A stretch of DNA of 7,890 bases, from the NCBI GenBank assembly GCA_017533165.1, contig JAFXIM010000157.1, positions 1 through 7,890 on the forward strand. Reading direction: 5' to 3'. Position 1 is the stretch's first letter. Every line of letters begins with the position of its first letter. Of the stretch, positions 1-5,087 are shown piece by piece. Source of the stretch: Eggerthellaceae bacterium (GTDB lineage Bacteria; Actinomycetota; Coriobacteriia; Coriobacteriales; Eggerthellaceae). A model generated the notes under the pieces. It was not told the origin of the DNA and ran no database searches. It saw nothing but the letters and a program-made list of their open reading frames with translations. A program made the position numbers and the translations under genes.

Positions 1-186
1 GAAAAACCCACGGATCGCTTCGATGAAGACGAAGTCGCCACTAAGATGCTCAACGGCATTTTGGTGAGCGAGGGCTTTGCCGAGGCTCGGGTATACGGCA
101 AAGACGACCTCTATGCTGACACGCTTGAAGAACTTGAACGTCAGGCTGTTCGCGCAGACCGAGGCGTCAGCTATATGTGGGCTTAA
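1..186 (+). CDS. C-terminal end of a probable SNase-like (thermonuclease family) protein, 5' partial
   Basis: Frame 1 is open from the window edge to TAA at 184-186 and gives 61 residues, so the start and most of the protein lie outside. The visible part runs ...MLNGILVSEGFAEARVYGK, then YADTLEELERQAVRADRG, and ends in MWA. This follows the C-terminal pattern of Staphylococcus nuclease-type domains: an 'lN..Lv..GyA.vy' strand/helix, a tyrosine-containing turn, then a helix with A..A..R followed by G and a terminal aromatic. Family members cleave DNA or RNA with Ca2+, and many are secreted or lipid-anchored. The catalytic Arg/Glu residues and any signal peptide would lie upstream and cannot be checked. 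The next gene begins 40 bases downstream with its own promoter-like element. The call rests on the tail of one domain, so it is moderate. A different protein with a similar helical end is possible. Confidence 0.55.
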   Translation, partial: EKPTDRFDEDEVATKMLNGILVSEGFAEARVYGKDDLYADTLEELERQAVRADRGVSYMWA

Positions 187-210
187 GCTGGTTATTACGT
201 AATCTCACGG

Positions 211-219
211 TGGTAAAAT
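211..219 (+). promoter_or_regulatory. Extended -10 promoter element, probably giving a leaderless transcript
   Basis: TGG followed by TAAAAT at 214-219 fits an extended -10 (TGn plus a near-consensus hexamer). No convincing -35 is seen 16-18 bases upstream. The hexamer ends 7 bases before the ATG at 227, so initiation at the usual distance would fall on or next to the start codon. There is no good Shine-Dalgarno sequence; CAGG at 222-225 is too close to the ATG. Confidence 0.45.
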
Positions 220-226
220 CACAGGC

Positions 227-526
227 ATGAATACCTACATCGCACATTACCGTTCTCCTAACGCTTCGGCTGATCGCGCCATGGGCGTGTTCGAGTTTTC
301 CAGTGCGGCAAACGCCGGCTCGAAAGCCAACATGCACGACGCTCGCGTGCGCATGCTCGAGCTTCATGGCAGCAAGGCCGTTTCCTGGGTGATCGAAAAG
401 GTGGAGATCAAGCGCGAAACCAGGGCAAAAGCACCGCTTGACGGCCAGCTTGCCCTTGACTTTCGCGAGCCTTTGCCTGAGAAGAAGCGTCGCAGGAAAA
501 CCACCGATCGTGGAAAGGTTCAGTAA
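227..526 (+). CDS. Small basic protein of unknown function (99 aa) with a clamp-binding-like peptide
   Basis: I do not recognise this protein by name. The N-terminal two thirds (about residues 1-63) look like a compact alpha/beta fold: MNTYIAHYR, a GVFEF strand, a SKANMHDARVRMLELHG helix, and a final AVSWVIEKVEI strand. The tail (about 64-99) is basic and probably flexible, ending in a KKRRRK run near residues 86-91. Within the tail, residues 74-79 read QLALDF, which fits the hexameric QxxLxF pattern of bacterial beta sliding-clamp binding peptides. This is a motif match only. The ATG at 227 has no proper ribosome binding site, and a -10-like element sits just upstream, so translation may be leaderless. 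The stop TAA (524-526) abuts the ATG of the M42 peptidase gene, which indicates one operon. The conserved-looking strand/helix pattern and the operon position support a real gene. Confidence 0.75.
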   Translation: MNTYIAHYRSPNASADRAMGVFEFSSAANAGSKANMHDARVRMLELHGSKAVSWVIEKVEIKRETRAKAPLDGQLALDFREPLPEKKRRRKTTDRGKVQ

Positions 527-1693
527 ATGGAGCACATCGATCTTTTGAAGGAGCTGCTCGAGACGCCGTCCCCTACGGGTAGCGAAGAAACGGTTGCCGC
601 ATTGGTTCGCGGTCGCCTTTCCGGAGTAGCTGACGAAATCGAAACGAACACCATGGGATCAGTCCATGCTCGCCTTGAAGGCTCAGGCGAGGGACCGTCC
701 TTTATGCTTGCCGCGCACATGGACGAAATCGGTCTCATGGTCACCTATGTGAGCGACGACGGTTATTTGAGCGTTGCTGCGGTTGGCGGCGTCGATGCCG
801 CTATTCTTCCCGGCATGCGCGTAGACGTGCATACGCGTTTCGGCACCCTGCGCGGCGTTGTGGGCCGCAAGCCCATTCACCTTATCACCCCCGATGAGCG
901 CAAGAGCGTCACTCCCATCGACAAATTGGTCATCGATTTGGGCCTGCCTGCTGAAAAGGTCAAGGAAAGCGTTCGCATTGGTGATGTGATCACCTTTGGC
1001 GTCGGCTTTGAGGAGTTCGGCGAAGGTATGGCCGTATCGCGTGCATTTGACGACAAGTGCGGTGTATGGGTGGCCATCCGTGTCATGGAAGAGCTTGAGG
1101 CCGCAGGTCGTTCGTGCGGCGACTACATTGCCGTGGCCACGGTTCAGGAGGAGATCGGTACGCGCGGAGCCATGACGAGTGCTTACGGCGTCAATCCCGA
1201 TGTGGCCATCGCCTTTGACGTCACCCACGCAACCGACTACCCCGGCATCGAGAAGAGCAAGTACGGCAATATCGTTTGCGGCAAGGGTCCCGTTATCGCT
1301 CGCGGCCCGAATATCAACCCTGTGGTGTTCGATCGTCTGGTTGCAGCCGCCGAGGCTGAGGGTATTCCCTATCAGCTTGAAGCCGAGCCCTCCGTTACGG
1401 GTACCGATGCGCGCGCCATCCAGGTGACGCGCGGCGGCATTCCCTGCGGGTTGGTTTCGGTGCCCCTGCGCTATATGCACACACCCACTGAAGTTGCCGC
1501 TCTCGATGACCTTGAGAACACGGTGAAGTTGCTCGTGCGCTTTGCCCTGGATCTCGATGAGGATGCCTGTTTCGTCCCCGGTATCGCGAGCGCTCCCTTT
1601 GGGCGCAATCTTGATCTCGACGAGGGCGATCAGGACGGGGCAGCTGATCAGGGTGCGGGCTATATCGAGCTCGATGCGGCCGGAGATCAGTAA
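527..1693 (+). CDS. M42 family metallopeptidase (glutamyl/leucyl aminopeptidase, FrvX/TET type)
   Basis: This is a cytosolic aminopeptidase of family M42, related to FrvX/YsdC and the archaeal TET peptidases, which trim N-terminal residues from short peptides using two metal ions and usually form dodecamers. All expected metal and catalytic motifs are visible: AAHMDEIG (His64, with Asp66), AFDDKCG (Asp175), VQEEIGTRGA (catalytic Glu208 and metal ligand Glu209), AFDVTHATDYPG (Asp231), and RYMHTPTE (His318). GKGPVIARGPNINP near residues 252-265 is also typical. The length of 388 exceeds the usual 340-360 or so because of a tail after about residue 345 that is rich in Asp, Gly and Ala. The ATG follows the previous stop codon directly, and GGAAAGG at 512-518 serves as ribosome binding site inside the upstream gene, so the two genes are probably coupled. 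Exact substrate preference cannot be read from the sequence. Confidence 0.93.
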   Translation: MEHIDLLKELLETPSPTGSEETVAALVRGRLSGVADEIETNTMGSVHARLEGSGEGPSFMLAAHMDEIGLMVTYVSDDGYLSVAAVGGVDAAILPGMRVDVHTRFGTLRGVVGRKPIHLITPDERKSVTPIDKLVIDLGLPAEKVKESVRIGDVITFGVGFEEFGEGMAVSRAFDDKCGVWVAIRVMEELEAAGRSCGDYIAVATVQEEIGTRGAMTSAYGVNPDVAIAFDVTHATDYPGIEKSKYGNIVCGKGPVIARGPNINPVVFDRLVAAAEAEGIPYQLEAEPSVTGTDARAIQVTRGGIPCGLVSVPLRYMHTPTEVAALDDLENTVKLLVRFALDLDEDACFVPGIASAPFGRNLDLDEGDQDGAADQGAGYIELDAAGDQ

Positions 1694-1702
1694 ACATACG
1701 TC

Positions 1703-1747
1703 GGCGAAGGCGAAGCGCTTGCCGAGTGCAGCGCGCTTACCTTCGCC
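1703..1747 (+). other. Interrupted stem-loop between the M42 peptidase gene and smpB
   Basis: GGCGAAGG (1703-1710) pairs with CCTTCGCC (1740-1747), and AAGCGC (1713-1718) pairs with GCGCTT (1733-1738). This makes 14 base pairs interrupted by a CG/A internal loop, closed by a 14-base loop. It follows the M42 stop codon and precedes the smpB ribosome binding site. No run of T follows, so it is not a classical intrinsic terminator. It could be a processing or stability element, or a weak attenuator. Confidence 0.5.
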
Positions 1748-1792
1748 AACGAAATAATATGGCTTACCGGATGAATTCGCTCTGGAGGCACT

Positions 1793-2269
1793 ATGGCTAA
1801 GAAAAAAGAAGACAAGGACAAGACAATTGCGCGAAACAAGCGTGCATTCCACGAATACGAGGTCATTGAGACCTGGGAGGCGGGTATTGAGCTTACCGGC
1901 TGCGAGGTTCGCTCTCTGCGCGAGAACAATTGCCAGCTTACTGATTGCTTTGTTTTGGTGCGCGGGGGAGAAATGTGGCTCAACAACCTGCACATAGCTC
2001 CCTATTCGCATGGCAGCATCTTTAACGGAGACCCCGATCGCAAGCGTAAGCTGCTTATGCATAAGAAGCAGATCCGCTATCTGCACCAGAAGGTTGCAGA
2101 AAAGGGCCTGGCCATCGTCCCGCTGAAGATGTACTTTAACGATCGCGGTTTGGCAAAGGTCGAAGTGGCGCTTTGCCGCGGTAAGAAGCTGCATGACAAG
2201 CGCGCTAGCATGAAGGAACGCGATACCAAGCGTGAAATCGATCGCGTGCTCAAAGAACGTTCACGATAG
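1793..2269 (+). CDS. smpB: SsrA-binding protein SmpB
   Basis: SmpB binds the tRNA-like domain of tmRNA and carries it into the A site of ribosomes stalled on broken mRNA, where its C-terminal tail enters the empty mRNA channel. The 158-residue length is normal. Family signatures are present in order: NKRAFHEYEVIETWEAGIEL (15-34), the GCEVRSLRE segment (36-44, usually GTEVKSLR), NNLHIAPYSHGS (64-75), the R-KLLMHKKQI region (85-94), and the LAKVEVALCRGKKLHDKR segment (120-137), followed by the basic helical tail KERDTKREIDRVLKERSR. GGAGG at 1784-1788 is a good ribosome binding site for the ATG. The partner RNA gene ssrA lies about 750 bases downstream, separated by one acidic-protein gene whose start is 14 bases after this stop. 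No clear promoter was found directly upstream, so transcription may come from the M42 gene or from within the spacer. Confidence 0.97.
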   Translation: MAKKKEDKDKTIARNKRAFHEYEVIETWEAGIELTGCEVRSLRENNCQLTDCFVLVRGGEMWLNNLHIAPYSHGSIFNGDPDRKRKLLMHKKQIRYLHQKVAEKGLAIVPLKMYFNDRGLAKVEVALCRGKKLHDKRASMKERDTKREIDRVLKERSR

Positions 2270-2277
2270 GAAAGGGG
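2269..2277 (+). promoter_or_regulatory. Ribosome binding site deciding the TTG start of the acidic protein gene
   Basis: GGAAAGGGG begins at the last base of the smpB stop codon and lies 6 bases before TTG at 2284. The next in-frame ATG would remove 55 residues and has no comparable site, so the TTG is the likely start. The overlap with the smpB stop suggests translational coupling. Confidence 0.7.
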
Positions 2278-2283
2278 TTTGCT

Positions 2284-2892
2284 TTGGACGAGAAGATCGA
2301 AACGAAGCTCGAGGAGCTTGGAGACAAGATCGAGGCTCAGATCGACAGGATCGAAGACGCTGCAGCAGAGCGTTTTCCTGGCGTGAAGAGCGCCGTTGAC
2401 GGCATCGTGGACGATGTCGAGGCCGCGGCGGAAGCTTTCGCCGACACCATGGAAGACATCGTCGATGACTTCGTGGGAGAGGATGACTGCGACGACGATT
2501 GCTGCTGCGGCCATCATCATGAGCACGGCGAAGAGTGCGATTGCGTGGAGATCTTCGAGATCGACATAGATGAGGATGATATCGTCGGCTACATCTACGA
2601 CGAAGATGACAACGAAATCGGATTCATCATCATCGACGAAGACGGCGAAGAGGTAGAGCTTTTCTATGCCGAGGAAGGCGAGTACGAATATGTTGAGGTA
2701 GAAGAGCCCGCACACTCCGCTCCCGCTAAAGCCAAGGAAGACGAATACGATTTGGGTATTACGCGCGAGGGCGTGGCGGAGGCCACAAGCGACATGAACG
2801 CCATCTACAAAGAGGGTATTCAGGTCGCAGCAGAGCTCAAGAACACCTTCGATGACATTTCGTCTGGCTTCGACTTTCTCAGGAAGAAATAG
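2284..2892 (+). CDS. Highly acidic Cys/His-rich protein of unknown function, encoded between smpB and ssrA
   Basis: I do not recognise this 202-residue protein. Sixty-eight residues are Asp or Glu (about 34%). Residues 1-60 look helical and amphipathic (EKIETKLEELGDKIEAQIDRI, then a DGIVDDVEAAAEAF stretch), possibly a coiled coil. Residues 69-87 hold six Cys (69, 73-75, 85, 87) and four His (77-79, 81), including DDCCCGHHHEHGEECDC, which looks like a metal-binding cluster. Residues 88-142 alternate acidic and hydrophobic residues in strand-like fashion (VEIFEIDIDEDDIVGYIYDED, NEIGFIIIDEDGEEVELFY), resembling a small beta domain. A low-complexity Pro/Ala/Ser linker (141-150) leads to a helical C-terminus (160-202). 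There is no signal peptide or membrane segment, so it is probably cytoplasmic. The TTG start has a strong ribosome binding site overlapping the smpB stop, so it is almost certainly co-expressed with smpB. Metal binding, nucleic-acid mimicry or a role in trans-translation are all inference. Confidence 0.85.
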   Translation: MDEKIETKLEELGDKIEAQIDRIEDAAAERFPGVKSAVDGIVDDVEAAAEAFADTMEDIVDDFVGEDDCDDDCCCGHHHEHGEECDCVEIFEIDIDEDDIVGYIYDEDDNEIGFIIIDEDGEEVELFYAEEGEYEYVEVEEPAHSAPAKAKEDEYDLGITREGVAEATSDMNAIYKEGIQVAAELKNTFDDISSGFDFLRKK

Positions 2893-2911
2893 GCATTTTG
2901 CCTGAATGGTA

Positions 2912-2939
2912 ACGCCTAGCGCATGTCTTGCGTGGGCGT
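2912..2939 (+). other. Hairpin immediately upstream of the ssrA promoter
   Basis: ACGCC (2912-2916) pairs with GGCGT (2935-2939), and GCGCA (2919-2923) pairs with TGCGT (2929-2933, one G-T pair), with a TA/G internal loop and a 5-base loop. A smaller hairpin AGGCA-TTT-TGCCT (2891-2903) overlaps the preceding stop codon. Neither is followed by a T run, so termination of the smpB transcript before ssrA is at best weak. Confidence 0.4.
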
Positions 2940-2941
2940 CC

Positions 2942-2969
2942 TTGACATAGAGATGTCTGGGGTTACAAT
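2942..2969 (+). promoter_or_regulatory. Strong sigma-70-type promoter of ssrA
   Basis: Consensus -35 TTGACA (2942-2947), a 16-base spacer, and -10 TACAAT (2964-2969). Predicted initiation near 2976 leaves a 5' leader of about 41 bases before the mature tmRNA end at 3018, which RNase P would be expected to remove. A near-consensus promoter fits the high cellular abundance of tmRNA. Confidence 0.85.
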
Positions 2970-3017
2970 GGACTATCCCCACGTGATCAGCGCGTTTTCA
3001 CGATGCGTTCAACATAA

Positions 3018-3385
3018 GGGGGCGACTGGTTTCGACATGGTAAGTCTGAGATGAGGAGCAGGCCGTGGTCTCCTCGCCACGATAAACAGGGGTAAAGTCA
3101 AGTTAATTGGCAAAACTTCTTTCCAGGGCCGTCAGATGGCCCTCGCCGCATAAACATAAGTCGGCGCGCCAATCCTGGAATTTCCCCGATCCAGGTGCGG
3201 TGTCATTTCAGGGGAATGCTTCCTGCCACGTAGTCGGTATGGGTTAGGAAAAAGATGGAACCGACTAGAGACGTCAACGTTTGTCGACGAACCGCGATGT
3301 CTCGAATAGCGATCGCCGACTAAGCTTGTAGAGCCTGATCAAGGATTTAGTATGGACCGGAGTTCGATTCTCCGCGCCTCCACCA
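3018..3385 (+). ncRNA. ssrA: tmRNA (transfer-messenger RNA)
   Basis: tmRNA rescues stalled ribosomes: charged with alanine it acts as a tRNA, then supplies a short reading frame that adds a degradation tag. The ends form a 7-bp acceptor stem, GGGGGCG (3018-3024) with CGCCTCC (3375-3381), including the G-U pair at position 3 that alanyl-tRNA synthetase recognises. It is followed by A and an encoded CCA (3383-3385). The T arm is CGGAG-TTCGATT-CTCCG just before the 3' acceptor strand. The start GGGGGCGACTGGTTTCGAC is typical. Pseudoknots are visible: PK1 (3053-3058/3070-3075 with 3064-3068/3077-3081), one after the tag (3174-3179/3190-3195 with 3182-3187/3211-3216), and a stem 3231-3238/3260-3267. 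The tag frame lies at 3109-3153. At 368 bases with this layout it is a standard one-piece tmRNA. Confidence 0.97.
3109..3153 (+). other. tmRNA tag reading frame: GKTSFQGRQMALAA, then stop
   Basis: Starting at GGC (3109), the frame reads GKTSFQGRQMALAA and ends at TAA (3151-3153), with a second in-frame TAA at 3157-3159. With the alanine carried by tmRNA, the added tag would be AGKTSFQGRQMALAA. The terminal ALAA is the classic ClpXP/ClpAP-type degron. The GKT-SF start resembles the Bacillus tag (AGKTNSFNQNVALAA, from memory) more than the common AN-/AD- tags. A 6-bp hairpin, AGGGCC (3125-3130) with GGCCCT (3138-3143), lies inside the frame. The resume codon is deduced from homology of the tag, not shown directly. 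Confidence 0.85.
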
Positions 3386-3393
3386 CCAGTTAC

Positions 3394-3430
3394 AACGGCC
3401 CGCATTTCGTTACGAAGTGCGGGCCGTTTT
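3394..3430 (+). terminator. Strong intrinsic terminator of ssrA
   Basis: AACGGCCCGCATTTCG (3394-3409) and CGAAGTGCGGGCCGTT (3413-3428) form a 16-bp stem with one G-T pair and a 3-base loop, running into TTTT (3427-3430). It starts 8 bases after the CCA end of tmRNA. Confidence 0.92.
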
Positions 3431-3446
3431 GCATAGGTGTTGCGTA

Positions 3447-3452
3447 TATAAT
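3447..3452 (+). promoter_or_regulatory. Consensus -10 (TATAAT) for the L,D-transpeptidase gene
   Basis: TATAAT lies 42 bases before the ATG at 3495, just after the ssrA terminator. No good -35 is visible at the usual spacing, because that position falls on the end of the terminator hairpin. The gene must have its own promoter given the strong terminator upstream, which supports this hexamer. Confidence 0.5.
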
Positions 3453-3494
3453 GAACAGTCTATGTGCAATATGTGATTTAGGGGAATATTCGCT

Positions 3495-5075
3495 ATGGCA
3501 AAGCACGCTAAACATGCAAAACACGCCCAGCCTGAAGTCGATGGTTTCGAAGAGGCTCAGGAGTGCTACGAGGCTGCTTCGGAAGAGGAGAGCGCGTTTT
3601 TTACCGAGGACGCGCAGTCTGCCGACGGTTCCGAGGCCTTTGATTTTGGTGCTGGCGAAAAGAAGCGCAAGGCTAAGAAGACCGCTGCCATCGTTGCGGG
3701 ATCTCTTGTGGGGGCTGTCGTGCTTGCTTACGCCGTGGGCTTTGGTGTGTTCTCCTTCATGTTCTTCCCCAACACAAGCGCGGGCGGTAACGACATTTCC
3801 ATGAAGACGAGCGAGGACGTCGCAGCCATGCTTGAGCAGGACGCAGCTCAATATGCGTTTACCATTGAAGGCGATGGCATCAGCTTGTCCATGACCGCCG
3901 CCGAGGCGGGCATTGCCTACGATACCGACGCGGTCACGGCTGATCTGCGCTCTCAGGTGCGCGCATGGGCGTGGCCGTACGAGCTTTTCATGACGCACGA
4001 TTACTCTTCTTGCCTTGCCGTTGAGTATGAGAACACCGCGGTATCCGACGCTCTCACGGCGGCGGCAGCGGAGGTGAACGCCACTGCAACGCCTCCCACT
4101 AATGCAACCATTGGCTACGATGCCGAAACCGATGGCTTTGTCGTTAAGCCCGAGCAGTATGGCACGCAGATCGATACCGCTAAGCTTATCGACTACGTTG
4201 CCGTGCAAAACGACATGCTGGTCGAAAACATAGTCCTCGGCGAAGAGGTTCTCGTTGAGGCCGAGATCAAGCAGGATGACCAGCGCTTGGCGGATGCGGC
4301 TGCGCGTGCCAATGCCTATATGGTTCCCAAGGTTGACTTCATGATTGCCGGCCAGGTTGCAGTGTCCCTCAATCCCGAGAGCATGTCTTCTTGGATTGCC
4401 ATGGACGACCAGTTCCAGGTCTCTTTGAGCGATGAGCTCAAGGCTGCTTGGATTGAGCAGACCATCGAAGCCTGCTCGACTGCTGGCAACGAGCGCGTCT
4501 ACACCAGGCCCGATGGCAAGGAAGTCACCGTAAGCGGTGGTGATTACGGCTGGATCATCGATGGCGAGGCCTTTGCCAAGCTGGTGGAGGAGGCTGTGGT
4601 TAGCGGTCAGCAGGGTCAGGTGGATATGCCCATCAAGCAGGAGGCTCAGGTTTGGAGCGGCATTGGCGCTGCCGACTGGGGTAAGCGCTACGTTGACGTC
4701 GACCTTGCCGAGCAGCATGCGCGCTTCTACGATGCCGATGGCAATCTGATTTGGGAAAGCGACATCGTTTCGGGTGGTCCGGGTGCGAGCCGTGCGACTC
4801 CGAGTGGCGTGTGGGATCTCAACACCAATAACGGCTACGCCACGCTGGTTGGCCGCAAGCCTGACGGATCCATTGACTATGAAACCCCGGTGAGCTACTG
4901 GATGCCCTTCAAGGGTCAGTCCATCGGCCTGCATGATGCTAACTGGCGTGGAAGCTTTGGCGGAAGCATTTACACCTACAACGGCAGCCACGGTTGCGTG
5001 AACCTGCCGGTAAGCAAGGCTCGCGAGCTTCACCAGATCATCGAGGTGGGCGACGTGGTGATCACCCACTGGTAG
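3495..5075 (+). CDS. Membrane-anchored L,D-transpeptidase (YkuD catalytic domain with peptidoglycan-binding-like region)
   Basis: L,D-transpeptidases form 3-3 cross-links in peptidoglycan, or attach proteins to it, through a catalytic cysteine, and resist most penicillins. The 526-residue product has a cytoplasmic N-terminus (1-62) with an AKH-AKH-AKH repeat, an acidic stretch and a basic KKRKAKK run. One membrane segment follows (about 63-91), then a long external region (about 100-385) of the kind annotated as PG_binding_4. The C-terminal YkuD domain (about 397-526) carries the signature IGLHDANW (His480) and SHGCVNLP (His499, nucleophile Cys501); GGPGASRATPSGVW around 427-440 is also typical. 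The ATG is preceded by AGGGGA at 3480-3485. It lies alone after the ssrA terminator and converges on ybaK with 12 bases between stop codons. I assign no gene symbol because many paralogues exist. Confidence 0.93.
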   Translation: MAKHAKHAKHAQPEVDGFEEAQECYEAASEEESAFFTEDAQSADGSEAFDFGAGEKKRKAKKTAAIVAGSLVGAVVLAYAVGFGVFSFMFFPNTSAGGNDISMKTSEDVAAMLEQDAAQYAFTIEGDGISLSMTAAEAGIAYDTDAVTADLRSQVRAWAWPYELFMTHDYSSCLAVEYENTAVSDALTAAAAEVNATATPPTNATIGYDAETDGFVVKPEQYGTQIDTAKLIDYVAVQNDMLVENIVLGEEVLVEAEIKQDDQRLADAAARANAYMVPKVDFMIAGQVAVSLNPESMSSWIAMDDQFQVSLSDELKAAWIEQTIEACSTAGNERVYTRPDGKEVTVSGGDYGWIIDGEAFAKLVEEAVVSGQQGQVDMPIKQEAQVWSGIGAADWGKRYVDVDLAEQHARFYDADGNLIWESDIVSGGPGASRATPSGVWDLNTNNGYATLVGRKPDGSIDYETPVSYWMPFKGQSIGLHDANWRGSFGGSIYTYNGSHGCVNLPVSKARELHQIIEVGDVVITHW

Positions 5076-5087
5076 AAAGGTTTGCCG

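Noticed and set aside
683..2194. Long open frame on the minus strand opposite the M42 gene and smpB
   Set aside because: It lies antisense to two unmistakable genes with intact motifs. Its translation looks like no family, and it arises from codon bias at high GC.
3352..3804. Plus-strand open frame starting inside tmRNA
   Set aside because: It begins in the tRNA-like part of ssrA, reads through the terminator and overlaps the transpeptidase out of frame.
5057..5066. Palindrome GGTGATCACC near the end of the L,D-transpeptidase gene
   Set aside because: It lies within codons for DVVITH and has no loop for an RNA hairpin, so chance is sufficient.
3390..5069. 559-codon open frame on the minus strand opposite the L,D-transpeptidase
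   Set aside because: It covers the transpeptidase gene and the tmRNA terminator in antisense and has no recognisable domain; it is a shadow frame.
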